The notes under the pieces were generated by a model that searched no databases, was not told the origin of the DNA, and saw only the letters and a program-made list of their open reading frames with translations. DNA of 64,000 nucleotides, taken from NCBI RefSeq assembly GCF_014203695.1, contig NZ_JACHJO010000005.1:310001-374000 (forward strand), given 5' to 3'. This document shows positions 7,418 to 16,310 of this stretch, one piece after another. The translations under genes were made by a program, and so were the position numbers. This DNA comes from Nocardiopsis algeriensis (lineage in GTDB: Bacteria > Actinomycetota > Actinomycetes > Streptosporangiales > Streptosporangiaceae). Positions within the stretch are counted from its first letter, which is position 1; each line of letters starts with the position of its first letter.

Positions 7418-9628
7418 ATGGACACCCCCGTTTCCACCGACTACGTCCGCACCCAGCTGGCCAGGGCCCTGGCCACGGCCCACAACCACACCGACCCCGC
7501 GGTCCGCAAGGCCGCCGAGCGCCGCGCCCACTCCTGGAAGCGGGTCCGGAAGGGCATGGAGAAGGGCACCCTCGCCATCGGCTCCCGCACCCCCGTCCGC
7601 CACCTGCCCGCCTGGGTCACTCCCGAGGTGATCCACGGCGGCTTCGCCACCGGCCTGCCCGCCGCCGGCGGGCCCCTGCGCCCCCACGAGGAGGAACTGG
7701 CCCGCCGCCACGGCCTGCCCGCCGACCGCAGCGCCCTCTACACCCACCACCTCACTGAGGAGGGCATCGCCGCACTCACCCGCCTGCTCGACAGCGGCGA
7801 CTACGCCCTCGACCAGCCCGAGCAGGCGGCCCTGCTCGCCGTGGCCTGGCTCCTGCGCGCCGGCGACACCGCGGGGGCCCTGGACCTGATCGCCGAGCTG
7901 GACAGGTTCGCTCCCGCCCTCTGCCTCACCCCCCGCCCCGAACCGCACCACGCGCTGCCCCCCGGCACGGTCCACCGCAGGACGGTCGCCGAGGTGCGGA
8001 CCGCACTGGACGAGCGCGCGCAGCGCACCGGGCAGCCCCACGCCCTGAGGGAGGCCCTCACGGTCTGGAACCCGTTCGCCGATCGCGTGCTGGCCCACTG
8101 GTTGGAGACCGCCGATGACAGCGGCCCCGACGCCCACCGCCCTCAGGGATGGTCCGAGCGCGGCGCCGCGCTGCTGGCGGAGTACGAGCGCCTGGCCGCC
8201 GAGCACACCCTGTGCACCAAGCACCGCAAGCCGGGCAGGAACCTCGCGATCCTGCTCGCCGCCCTGCGGGAGGCCCTCTCGGGGGAGCTCTCCCCCCGCC
8301 TGCGGGGCCTGCTGCGCCACGCGGCCGACTCCATGGTCGCCAAGCGCGGCCGCCCCGGCTCCGAACGGCACATCCTCCTGCGGGCCCGCCAGGCCGCCCA
8401 GGCCGCCCTGCCCACGCACGACATGTCGGCCCGCCTGCTCTCGGCCCGCCTGGAGCCGCTGCCGCAGAGCTCGGGGGTCCCCGGCATCGACCGCCTCCTG
8501 AGCCCCGTGACGGCCGAGGAGGCTCGGCGCTTCGGGATGCCCGAGGGGCACCCTCTCCCCGGCGGCCTGCGTACGATCGCGGCCAGGGCCGCAGCGGCTC
8601 CTCTCGGGGAGCTCGTCGAGCGCGGCGTGGTCCCCTCCGCCGAGGTCCTGGCCGAGCTCGTCCCCGCACTGGCGGCACAGACCGAAGCCGGCTCCAGCAC
8701 GGACCCGGCCCTGGCCCGGCTGCTGTCCGCCCACCGCGCGGCCTTCTCCCGAAGGCGCTCCCTGCTCCTGCTGAACCTCGAACACCAGGTACGCGCGCAC
8801 GAACTGCCCTGGATCCGAGCGCTGGAACGGCACCGGGACGCCGCCGAGACCAGGCGGAGGGCTGCCCGCGAGCTGATCCTCCACCTGGGGAACGCGGTGC
8901 TCACGCACTTCCCCGGCACCATCGTGCCCAATCCCCTGGTGCGCGAGCTGGACAGCCTCGCCCGTGCCGCCGAGCTGGACGTGCCGTTCGTGGAGGAACT
9001 CGCCGCCGACATCTTCACAGGCCGCTTCACCCCCAAGTTCGCCCGTGCCGCCGAGCTGGCCGCCCGGCAGGTGCGGGGCAGCCTGTACGCCCGCTACTAC
9101 GGCCTCGCCCCTGAGAAGACGTACGCTCCGAAGACGTTCGCGGCACTGTGCCACTCGCGCGCGGACAACACCCGGGGCCGCCCCCTCGTCTCTCCCGCCC
9201 GCAACGGCACGGTGATCGAGCAGGCCCAGATCCTCACCACCCACAACCTGGCCGCCCTGGTGGAACTGGGCGCCCGGCCCGCAGGCGGATGGGCGGAGGC
9301 GGCCCGGCGCTCCCTGGCCTCGGCGGTGCACATGGTGGCGGCCGTGCCTCGCGAGGGCGGGTACGCGGACCTGCCCCGGATCAAGAACGCGGCGTTCGCC
9401 TGGCGCCAGGGCGTGTTCTTCCTGTCCCGCTGCTCCCCGGGCGAGCAGCGGGAGGAACTCGCGGAGACGGAGCGGCGGGTCGCCGACCTTCCCGAGGTCG
9501 CACAGGAGCGCCTGCGCCCTGCCCTGGGCGGCCTGCGCGCCGCCCAGGAGGGCCGCCCCGCGGAGCGAGGAGTTCTCTTCCTGGGCTGGTCGGTCGGACC
9601 GCACCGGATGCTGCGTATCGGCCGATGA
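7418..9628 (+). CDS. large helical protein encoded 2 nt after the tRNA-like RNA, function unknown
   Basis: 736 residues, predicted soluble, arginine- and alanine-rich, mostly helical; no enzyme motif recognised. The N-terminus is basic (RAHSWKRVRKGMEKG around 37-51) and could bind nucleic acid. Blocks that look conserved are LPAWVTPEVIHGGFATG near 63-79 and, in the C-terminal third, LAPEKTYAPKTFAAL and NGTVIEQAQILTTHNLAAL. ATG at 7418 begins 2 nt after the acceptor stem; the only Shine-Dalgarno candidate (CAGGA) lies inside the T arm. Followed by a strong terminator, so RNA and gene form one unit. I infer that the protein binds or is regulated by the RNA. An internal start at 7556 is possible. 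Confidence 0.75.
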   Translation: MDTPVSTDYVRTQLARALATAHNHTDPAVRKAAERRAHSWKRVRKGMEKGTLAIGSRTPVRHLPAWVTPEVIHGGFATGLPAAGGPLRPHEEELARRHGLPADRSALYTHHLTEEGIAALTRLLDSGDYALDQPEQAALLAVAWLLRAGDTAGALDLIAELDRFAPALCLTPRPEPHHALPPGTVHRRTVAEVRTALDERAQRTGQPHALREALTVWNPFADRVLAHWLETADDSGPDAHRPQGWSERGAALLAEYERLAAEHTLCTKHRKPGRNLAILLAALREALSGELSPRLRGLLRHAADSMVAKRGRPGSERHILLRARQAAQAALPTHDMSARLLSARLEPLPQSSGVPGIDRLLSPVTAEEARRFGMPEGHPLPGGLRTIAARAAAAPLGELVERGVVPSAEVLAELVPALAAQTEAGSSTDPALARLLSAHRAAFSRRRSLLLLNLEHQVRAHELPWIRALERHRDAAETRRRAARELILHLGNAVLTHFPGTIVPNPLVRELDSLARAAELDVPFVEELAADIFTGRFTPKFARAAELAARQVRGSLYARYYGLAPEKTYAPKTFAALCHSRADNTRGRPLVSPARNGTVIEQAQILTTHNLAALVELGARPAGGWAEAARRSLASAVHMVAAVPREGGYADLPRIKNAAFAWRQGVFFLSRCSPGEQREELAETERRVADLPEVAQERLRPALGGLRAAQEGRPAERGVLFLGWSVGPHRMLRIGR

Positions 9629-9634
9629 CCGGGG

Positions 9635-9682
9635 TTCCGGCGCCGGCCCGCGTCCGCCCTTCGGGCGTGGCCGGCGCCGGAA
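9635..9682 (+). terminator. strong terminator hairpin
   Basis: Perfect 14-bp outer stem (9635-9648 with 9669-9682) enclosing a second small hairpin GCCC-TTC-GGGC, just after the 736-residue gene. Confidence 0.7.
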
Positions 9683-10147
9683 CGGTACGGGGAGCGGCGG
9701 ACCGGACATCCGTCCATACTGCCCGGAACCGGCCTGTGCACCCCGTACCTGGACAACACCCTACGGAACCCGGGCCGCTCCCGGTGCGGGCTCCGGGGGT
9801 GTCCCTGCGGGACACCGGGCGTGGAAGGTGTTTTTTCTTCATCGGAGCCGACTCCGCAAGCGTCGCCTTTACATCGTAGATTCGCATTCTGGCGCAGGGA
9901 CGACCCCCCGCACCTCTTCGCCCGCAGCCGATACCGGGCCCGGAGAGCGCGAACATTCCGGACAGTTGGCCGGTTCCGGACACGGACACGGCCCGTGAAC
10001 GAGCGTGTGGCCACCGCCACCCGGTGATATCAATGGGATGTCGGCCGGCCGTGGAGAGACGGCGCACGAGCGGAACCGGACGGCCCCGGGGCGGTGTCCT
10101 CCCGTACCGGTCCTGCCTGCCGCTCCGGCCCGTAGTGAGGGTGAAGC
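9683..10147. other. gene-poor spacer
   Basis: No convincing gene on either strand. It holds an 8-bp hairpin (9798-9816) followed 14 bp later by a TTTTTT run, which could be a second terminator, and an AT-richer patch around 9826-9890 that may carry a promoter for the small gene at 10148. Confidence 0.4.
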
Positions 10148-10378
10148 ATGTCGATCTGGTCTCGCGGAGACCGCAAAGGAAGGGTCGAGGAGGCCCTCCT
10201 GATGCTGCAGGGGCAGGGCATCGTCGACGGCTTGGAAATCCTCCCCCGCGAGGAGAAGCCCTACCGCGTCCTGCTGCCCGCCGGAATCGTGCACATGGAC
10301 GAGGACGAGGCCTCGATGTTCGCCCTGGGCGCGGTCGTGGGCGCCTTCGGCGGCGCGGCCCGCCGCAGCACCGTCTAG
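10148..10378 (+). CDS. small hypothetical protein, 76 residues
   Basis: ATG at 10148 with GAGGGTGAAG immediately upstream. The product begins with a basic segment (SRGDRKGRVEEAL), continues with a beta-rich middle (DGLEILPREEKPYRVLLPAG) and an acidic MDEDEAS, and ends in a glycine/alanine helix FALGAVVGAFGGAA that could be membrane-active. Not recognised. It stands alone after a gene-poor stretch. Confidence 0.5.
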   Translation: MSIWSRGDRKGRVEEALLMLQGQGIVDGLEILPREEKPYRVLLPAGIVHMDEDEASMFALGAVVGAFGGAARRSTV

Positions 10379-10658
10379 GTGCCATGACCGCAGAGGTCGG
10401 GAACAGCCCGGCCGCGATGTGGCAGCAGGAGAGGACCTCCGACACAGGTGCGGACCGCCTGGATCGACACCCGAAGAAGGCCAGGAGGCCCTCGACCGCC
10501 CACATCACCCACGTCGGCGTCCGCCTCGCACCCGCCGAACGCTTCCGGGTCGCGGTCACCACCGCCCAACGACGGGCCGACCGCCACCGCACCCCGGACG
10601 GAGCCGGAAGGAGCGCGGCGGGGGACGTGTCCCGGGGCGCGTGCTCACCCGGCGCGCT

Positions 10659-12092
10659 TCAGGACGCGGCCGTCCCCCGTCCCGGTTCCCCGCGCATCCG
10701 GCGGGCCCGATGGCCGGTGAGGAAGTCGCGGTACCAGTGGAAGCTGTCCTTGGGGTGGCGCTCCAGGAGCTCGTAGTCCACGCGCACCAGACCGAAGCGG
10801 CGGTCGTAGCCGAAGGCCCATTCGAAGTTGTCCAGCAGCGACCACACGAAGTATCCGCGCACGTCCACCCCGGCCTCGATCGCCCGGCCCAGGGCGGCCA
10901 GGTGGTCGCGCAGGTACTCGATGCGCCCGGTGTCGCGGACCCGGCCCGAGGCGTCGGGCCGGTCGTCCTCCGCCGAGCCGTTCTCGGTGATGAGGATGGG
11001 CGGCAGACCGGGATAGCGCCGATCGAGGTCGACGAGCAGGTCCGCGAAGGTCTGGGGAACGACCGGCCAGCCCATGGTGGTGTGCCGCACCCCTTCGAAG
11101 GCCACCTGTTCGGTGCCGATGTCCACGGCGGTGCGCGCGGCCGGGTCGGGCTCGGTGTGCGGAGCGTCGCGCAGCATGATGGGCCGGTAGTAGTTGACCC
11201 CGAGGAAGTCCAGGGGCTGGCCGATGATGTCCAGGTCGCCGTCCCGGCGGTAGGAGCCGTCGGCAAGCGGCCCCCAGACCTCCTTCTCGTTGTCGGGATA
11301 GGCACCGGTGAACAGAGGGTCCAGCCACACGCGGTTGTGCAGGGTGCGGGCCCGCTCCACCGCGGCCAGGTCGGCCTCGGACCCGGTGGCGGGGACCAGG
11401 TGGTCGGGGTTGAGGGTGATGCCCACCTCCCCGGCGGCGGCCGCGCGCAGTTCGCCGGTGGCCATTCCGTGGGCGAGCAGCAGGTGGTGGGCGACGGCCA
11501 GGGCCGGCCTGCCCTCCTGCGTCCCGGGGGCGTGCCGTCCGACGGCGTGGCCCACGAACGCGGTGCAGAACGGCTCGTTCAGGGTGATCCACCGGTTGAC
11601 ACGGTCACCGAGGCGGTCGGCGACGATGCTCGCGTACTCGGCGAAGCGGTAGGCGGTGTCTCGCACGCGCCAGCCGCCCTCGTCCTCCAGCGCCTGGGGC
11701 AGGTCCCAGTGGTAGAGGGTGAGGACGGGTTCGACGCCGGCCCCGAGGACGGAGTCCACGAGGCGGTCGTAGAAGGCCAGCCCCTCCGCGTTCGGTTTCC
11801 CCCTGCCGGTGGGCTGCACACGCGGCCAGGCGACGGAGAAGCGGTACAGGTCGACGCCGAGTTCGGCCAGCAGCGCGGTGTCCTCCCCGTAGCGGTGGTA
11901 GTGGTCGCAGGCCACGTCGCCGCTCTCCCCCCGGGCGACCTTCCCGGGGGTTCGGCAGTAGGTGTCCCAGATGGACGGGCCCCGCCCGCCCTCGTGGACA
12001 CCGCCCTCGACCTGGTAGGCCGCCGTTGCGGTGCCGAACAGCAGGTCGGCGGGGAGCTCGGGGACGTCCGAGGTGTTCGCGGGGAGACTCAT
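10659..12092 (-). CDS. bglC: GH1 beta-glucosidase
   Basis: Retaining beta-glucosidase of glycoside hydrolase family 1, 477 residues, no signal peptide, so cytoplasmic and likely to cleave imported cellobiose or cello-oligosaccharides. Acid/base Glu173 lies in TLNEP and nucleophile Glu370 in ITENG; both are intact. The N-terminal FGTATAAYQVEG and the C-terminal YFVWSLLDNFEW are family signatures. ATG at 12092 follows GAAGGGCC; the longer frame would start inside the operator. A perfect CebR-type operator 19 bp upstream implies repression released by cellobiose or cellotriose. No sugar-transport genes are adjacent. Confidence 0.92.
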   Translation of the reverse strand: MSLPANTSDVPELPADLLFGTATAAYQVEGGVHEGGRGPSIWDTYCRTPGKVARGESGDVACDHYHRYGEDTALLAELGVDLYRFSVAWPRVQPTGRGKPNAEGLAFYDRLVDSVLGAGVEPVLTLYHWDLPQALEDEGGWRVRDTAYRFAEYASIVADRLGDRVNRWITLNEPFCTAFVGHAVGRHAPGTQEGRPALAVAHHLLLAHGMATGELRAAAAGEVGITLNPDHLVPATGSEADLAAVERARTLHNRVWLDPLFTGAYPDNEKEVWGPLADGSYRRDGDLDIIGQPLDFLGVNYYRPIMLRDAPHTEPDPAARTAVDIGTEQVAFEGVRHTTMGWPVVPQTFADLLVDLDRRYPGLPPILITENGSAEDDRPDASGRVRDTGRIEYLRDHLAALGRAIEAGVDVRGYFVWSLLDNFEWAFGYDRRFGLVRVDYELLERHPKDSFHWYRDFLTGHRARRMRGEPGRGTAAS

Positions 12093-12110
12093 CACAGGGC
12101 CCTTCCGGTT

Positions 12111-12124
12111 TGGGAGCGCTCCCA
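12111..12124. promoter_or_regulatory. CebR (LacI-family) operator
   Basis: Perfect 14-bp palindrome TGGGAGCGCTCCCA, the known CebR binding sequence of actinomycetes, 19 bp before the beta-glucosidase start. Confidence 0.85.
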
Positions 12125-12241
12125 TACTAGGTGTACGTGACGCGCGGCACCACCCCCGGACCCGGGCTGTCCTGCCTCTTCGAGAAGATCGACCATCCGC
12201 CCGATCTCGGTGGGCCTTCCACCGGAAGAAGGAGAAGAGCC

Positions 12242-13009
12242 ATGGGCCTGTTCACAAGGAAGCTGCGGCTGCTCAGCGATCCCCAGGGGGTGTTCCAGGG
12301 GCCGCCGGCACACGCCTTCGCCTGCGGGGCGCACATGCCCGTCGCCGGCCGCGGGGTGTGGAACGCTCTGCATTCGGCGTGCGCGTGCTGCGACGCCGAC
12401 GACAACCGCGCCAAGCTGCGCGACTCCTGGGGCATCACCGACACTCCCGGGTGGGAACAGGCCCTGAGTTCCCTCGTCTCCGACGACCGCTCCCCCGACC
12501 CTCTCGCACTCGTCCTGGACCTGCGCGCGCGGGAGGCGGCGCGCCTGCCGGGCGCACCCTTCGACGCCGGTTCCTGGCCCGAGTTGATCGGCCGCTGGTG
12601 CTGGGCGCAGGGGGCGGATCCGTCGGTGTACCCGTCGCTTGTGGACACCGCCGCGCGGGTGTGGGAGTACGAGGAGCGCATGGCCGAGGACGGGGTACTG
12701 CCCCGGGGCACCCTCGTGCGGACGGTGCGCGCCTACGACCTCGGACGCGCCGTCAACCTCGCACGCTGGGGTGTGAGCGCGGGCCACGGCGACCCGGAGA
12801 CGGCACTGCGGTACGTTCTCCGGGCAGGAGCGGCGTCGATGCGCCACTACGGTTCCTGGGAGGAGATGTCGGCCGGGTTCGTCCTGGGGCGGGCGATGGC
12901 GTTCGACGAGGGAAGGTTCGGCCCCTACTACACGGACTCCGTGGCGGCGCACCGGGTACTGACCACCGACCCGCTGAGCCCGTGGCGCAACCTGCCCTGG
13001 CACATGTGA
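12242..13009 (+). CDS. DUF1266 domain protein
   Basis: 255 residues; ATG at 12242 with AAGGAGAAGAG upstream. The C-terminal half has the DUF1266 pattern: a helix ending in AYDLGRAVNLARWG, then a second repeat ending in AGFVLGRAMAFDEG. The N-terminal 60 residues contain two closely spaced cysteines (ACACCDADD). The molecular role of DUF1266 is unknown. It is divergent from the beta-glucosidase and could be influenced by the same operator, but no functional link is visible. Confidence 0.7.
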   Translation: MGLFTRKLRLLSDPQGVFQGPPAHAFACGAHMPVAGRGVWNALHSACACCDADDNRAKLRDSWGITDTPGWEQALSSLVSDDRSPDPLALVLDLRAREAARLPGAPFDAGSWPELIGRWCWAQGADPSVYPSLVDTAARVWEYEERMAEDGVLPRGTLVRTVRAYDLGRAVNLARWGVSAGHGDPETALRYVLRAGAASMRHYGSWEEMSAGFVLGRAMAFDEGRFGPYYTDSVAAHRVLTTDPLSPWRNLPWHM

Positions 13010-13068
13010 GCCGGGGGCCGGACCTGGATGCACCAGCCTCTCAGGTCGGTGCACCCGGGCCGTGTTCT

Positions 13069-13119
13069 TCGGATGCTCTCGCCGCATCGGCGGAGCCGAT
13101 CCCCCGCGGGAGCATCCGA
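13069..13119. terminator. bidirectional terminator
   Basis: Arms TCGGATGCTC (13069-13078) and GAGCATCCGA (13110-13119) enclose a 6-bp inner hairpin, between convergent DUF1266 and corA genes. Confidence 0.55.
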
Positions 13120-13129
13120 GAAACAGGCT

Positions 13130-14224
13130 CTAGAGCCACCCCCGGCGGCGGAAAACCGTGTACAGGGCGAGGCTGGACAGTACCATCAGCGCCAGGGCGG
13201 CGGGCCAGCTGAACAGCCATTCGAACCCCGGCCGGGGGTCCATGTTCATGCCGTACACCGAGGCGATCAGGGTCGGCACGACGAGGATGCCGCCCCAGGA
13301 GGAGACCTTCTTCATCGCCTCGTTCTGCGCCTGGTCGATGAGGGCGCTGTTGACGGCCATGATGTTCTGCAGCAGCTGCCGGAAACCGTCGACGCGTTCG
13401 CGTACGGTCGTGGCGTGGTCGGCGACGTCGCGCAGGAAGCTGTACAGCAGCTCGGCGTCGGCGACCTGGGCACGCAGCGGTCGCCCGGGAGCCCCCGCGC
13501 CTTCCAGAGGTGCCATGAGCGCGCGCAGGACCCCGTCGAGGGGGTCGACCGCCCGCTGGAGCATGATGACCTGGCGGGCAAGGCGGTAGGTGCGGCGGGA
13601 GGCGCCCGGGTCACCGCCGAACACCTGGCTCTCGACCTCGTCGATGTCGGCCTGCAGCGCCGACACCACGGGCGCATATCCGTCGACCACGCCGTCCAGG
13701 ACGGCGTGGAGCACGGCGAGCGGGCCGTGCTCCAGGAGGCCCTCCTGCCTCTCCACCCGCTCGCGGATCCGGTCGAGGTCCACCGTCCCCTCGGGGCCCG
13801 GGTGGTGGACGGTGGCGACGACCCGGTCGCGGACGAAGACGTGGACCTCCCCCACCTCCACCTCCTCGCGGACCTCGTCGTAGCGGGCCGGGCGCAGGAC
13901 CAGGAGGAGGACGTCGCCGTGGACCTCGACCTTGGGACGCTGGTGGGCGACGACGGCGTCCTCCCGGGCCAGGTCGGGCAGGTCCAGGGCCTCGGCGAGC
14001 TCGTCGAGCTGGGCACGGCCGGGTGAGGCCAGCGCGGTCCAGGCCATGAGGTCGGTGTCGCCTTCCAGGGCCTGGCAGGCCTGGGCCGGGCCGTCGGCGT
14101 CCGCCTCGGGACGGCCGCCACGGTAGAGCCGGGTCCACTGCGGTCCGCGGCCCGCCCTTCCCGGCGGGGCGTCGCTGTGGCCGAGGTCCATGGTGCGTTC
14201 CGGTGCGGGATCGGAGGCAGTCAC
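13130..14224 (-). CDS. corA: CorA-family magnesium/cobalt channel
   Basis: Divalent-cation channel of the inner membrane, 364 residues. A long acidic cytoplasmic domain is followed by a coiled stalk helix (around 240-300) and two C-terminal transmembrane segments. The pore signature YGMNM sits at the end of the first segment, as required for Mg2+ selectivity. The C-terminus RRRGW is basic, as in the family. I chose GTG at 14224 because AAAGGGAG precedes it; ATG at 14191 is an alternative. Convergent with DUF1266. Confidence 0.9.
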   Translation of the reverse strand: MTASDPAPERTMDLGHSDAPPGRAGRGPQWTRLYRGGRPEADADGPAQACQALEGDTDLMAWTALASPGRAQLDELAEALDLPDLAREDAVVAHQRPKVEVHGDVLLLVLRPARYDEVREEVEVGEVHVFVRDRVVATVHHPGPEGTVDLDRIRERVERQEGLLEHGPLAVLHAVLDGVVDGYAPVVSALQADIDEVESQVFGGDPGASRRTYRLARQVIMLQRAVDPLDGVLRALMAPLEGAGAPGRPLRAQVADAELLYSFLRDVADHATTVRERVDGFRQLLQNIMAVNSALIDQAQNEAMKKVSSWGGILVVPTLIASVYGMNMDPRPGFEWLFSWPAALALMVLSSLALYTVFRRRGWL

Positions 14225-14354
14225 GCGGGGGCTCCCTTTCTGGCGTCGGCTGCATCCGATCCTGTCCGCCGACCCGCGCGTCCCGCTCGGCGACACGCCC
14301 GCGCCGCCGAGGTGTGAGGCACACCCCGGCGGCACGGGCCGTACCGCCGAGCGG

Positions 14355-16154
14355 TCAGCGGCGCATGAGGTCGCGGATGTTGACCACGAGCAGGAGCAGC
14401 ACGAGGGCCCCCAGGGGGACGGCGACGGCCACACGCCAGTTGATGACGAACGCGGCCACGATCCCGACCAGGAGCGCGCCCAGGAGGGCGAGAGCCGCCA
14501 GGCCGGTGATGAACTGGCCGAACCTGCGGCGGGCGACGGAGTCGATCGCGGCGAAGAGCATGATGACGCCGACCATCGCGTAGAAGGTGAACTGCCCGTC
14601 CAGCAGGAACATCGGCAGGGCCAGCGAGACGAGCAGCAGCGGGGTGCTCAGGGCCACCCACAGGTGCAGGAAGCGGGTGGTGCGCTGCTTGCCCGACGTG
14701 TAGGGCAGGTGGGGTGCCTTGAGGTGCTCGGTGGGGCCGGGCACCAGAGGGACGTCGCTCGCCAGGGCCTTCAGGTGGCTGTCGCGCTCGTCGGCGGTCA
14801 GGACGCGTTCCTCGTAGACCTCCGCGATCTCCAGCTCCAGGGCGCCGATCCGTTCGGCGTACTCCCGGGCGCGCGGGCGGGTGTCGGCCTCCCGGGCCAG
14901 GACCATGCGTGCGGAGTCGAGCCGGCGCAGTTCGTCGCGGCGGCGGAGGATCTCGGCATCGAGCTCCCGGAGGCGCTCGTCGAGCCGCTCCACGTGGGAA
15001 CGCAGCCCTGCGCGGGCGGCGGCCTCGGTCGGGGCGGTCTTCTGCAGGCCCACCCACGACAGGGGGTCGTCCCAGGAGCGGCGGACGGTGCCGTCGCGCT
15101 CGTAGCGGGGGCCGCTGGGGGCGCGCTCGCCGTCGAAGAAGTCGCGGGTGTCGCGGCCCCACAGGCCTCGGAAGCCGTTGATCCAGGGGGTGTCGTCGCT
15201 GATGAGGACGGCGTTCCACTCGCGGTCGCCTCCCGGGCCCAGGCGCATGCCGTCGCCGCGGGCGTAGTCGACGAAGGGGACGCCGATACCGTGGCGGTTG
15301 ATGGCGCTGTCGGCGCGGAAGACGCGGTGGGTGATCCATTTCCAGGCGTTGATCACCCCGCGCAGGACCGCGGGGTCGACCTGGATGAGGTAGTCGCCGG
15401 GGAGCATCTGGTGGGAGTGCGAACCGGCGCCGACGTAGACGACGGGATGGTCGCCGTCCTTGTGCAGGTCGGGGTCGTCCCAGGAGCGGCGCAGGTCGTC
15501 GCCGGTGTACTCGTGCGACGAGGCGCCCACCCAGACGGGGCGGGTGGTGCCGTCGGCGTTCTCGACGGCGTAGACGGTGACACGCTCCCAGTCGGCCTCG
15601 TGGTCGTTGACGCCCCCGTAGATGGTCCGCCAGTCGTTCATCGCGTAGAAGAACCAGTACTGGAGGATGACGTAGCCGCCCTCGCGGGTGACCCGGCCGT
15701 AGTAGGTGGCGCGGCCGTCGTCGACGCGCTCGCGGTAACGGGTCACCGCCGCGAAGGTGACGCCTCCGGGCACCGCTCCGCGGATGAGGAGCGAGAGTTT
15801 CATGAGGATGTCGAGGACGCGACCCAGGACGCCGACGGCGGCCAGGCGGCCGCTCTTGGGGATGACGGTGCGCGCCATGCCCTTGAAGCGGCGGGCCTCC
15901 TCGCGCAGGCTCTCCTCTTGGACGAAGCGCAGGTGCTTGTGGCGCGCGGGCCACTCCTCCTCCGCGGTGGCCAGGCGGTCGAGGGTGAGTTCACCGGCGG
16001 GGACGAGGAGGCGTTCACCGCTCTTCTCCTCGATCCACAGGCTGCAGTTGCGGACGTAGGCTTCCACGTCGGTCGGGTGGAACAACTCCCCCTTGGTGAG
16101 CATGAGCACGGGCTCGTAGGCACGGAGGAGTTCGAGATCGGTTTTGGCGGCCAT
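14355..16154 (-). CDS. Vps62-like (DUF946-type) membrane protein
   Basis: 599 residues. The central part (about 165-320) reads LQYWFFYAMNDWRTIYGG, NDHEADWERVTVYA and HPVVYVGAGSHSHQ, the conserved pattern of Vps62-related proteins, whose bacterial role is unknown. Residues about 390-460 form a charged coiled coil. The last 130 residues contain four hydrophobic segments, so the protein is anchored by its C-terminus. The ATG at 16154 lies 9 bases after TAGCGT (16164-16169), so the transcript may be leaderless. The histidine/acid-rich core suggests a metal site, but no catalytic activity can be assigned. Confidence 0.6.
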   Translation of the reverse strand: MAAKTDLELLRAYEPVLMLTKGELFHPTDVEAYVRNCSLWIEEKSGERLLVPAGELTLDRLATAEEEWPARHKHLRFVQEESLREEARRFKGMARTVIPKSGRLAAVGVLGRVLDILMKLSLLIRGAVPGGVTFAAVTRYRERVDDGRATYYGRVTREGGYVILQYWFFYAMNDWRTIYGGVNDHEADWERVTVYAVENADGTTRPVWVGASSHEYTGDDLRRSWDDPDLHKDGDHPVVYVGAGSHSHQMLPGDYLIQVDPAVLRGVINAWKWITHRVFRADSAINRHGIGVPFVDYARGDGMRLGPGGDREWNAVLISDDTPWINGFRGLWGRDTRDFFDGERAPSGPRYERDGTVRRSWDDPLSWVGLQKTAPTEAAARAGLRSHVERLDERLRELDAEILRRRDELRRLDSARMVLAREADTRPRAREYAERIGALELEIAEVYEERVLTADERDSHLKALASDVPLVPGPTEHLKAPHLPYTSGKQRTTRFLHLWVALSTPLLLVSLALPMFLLDGQFTFYAMVGVIMLFAAIDSVARRRFGQFITGLAALALLGALLVGIVAAFVINWRVAVAVPLGALVLLLLVVNIRDLMRR

Positions 16155-16252
16155 GATGCGCTCACGCTAGTGCATCGCGACCGGTGGCCGGTCCCGGGGC
16201 AGCACCGTGGACGGCGGCCGCCTCTCTCCTTCCTGCATGGAAATCACTTGCC

Positions 16253-16281
16253 AAGTTGGAAAGTAAGTGCGAAGCTGGAAA
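16253..16281 (+). promoter_or_regulatory. direct repeats before the membrane/HTH pair
   Basis: AAGTTGGAAA (16253-16262) and AAGCTGGAAA (16272-16281), spaced 19 bp, in an AT-richer patch before the 16311 gene. Candidate binding site of the co-encoded winged-helix regulator. Confidence 0.4.
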
Positions 16282-16310
16282 CACACAAGGGAATCCGGAA
16301 GGAGCCGTAC

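Noticed and set aside
6326..9709. 1127-residue minus-strand frame across the 736-residue gene
   Set aside because: Its C-terminal part is the real zinc-finger protein; the rest is the antisense shadow of the plus-strand gene, with Gly/Arg/Gln low complexity.
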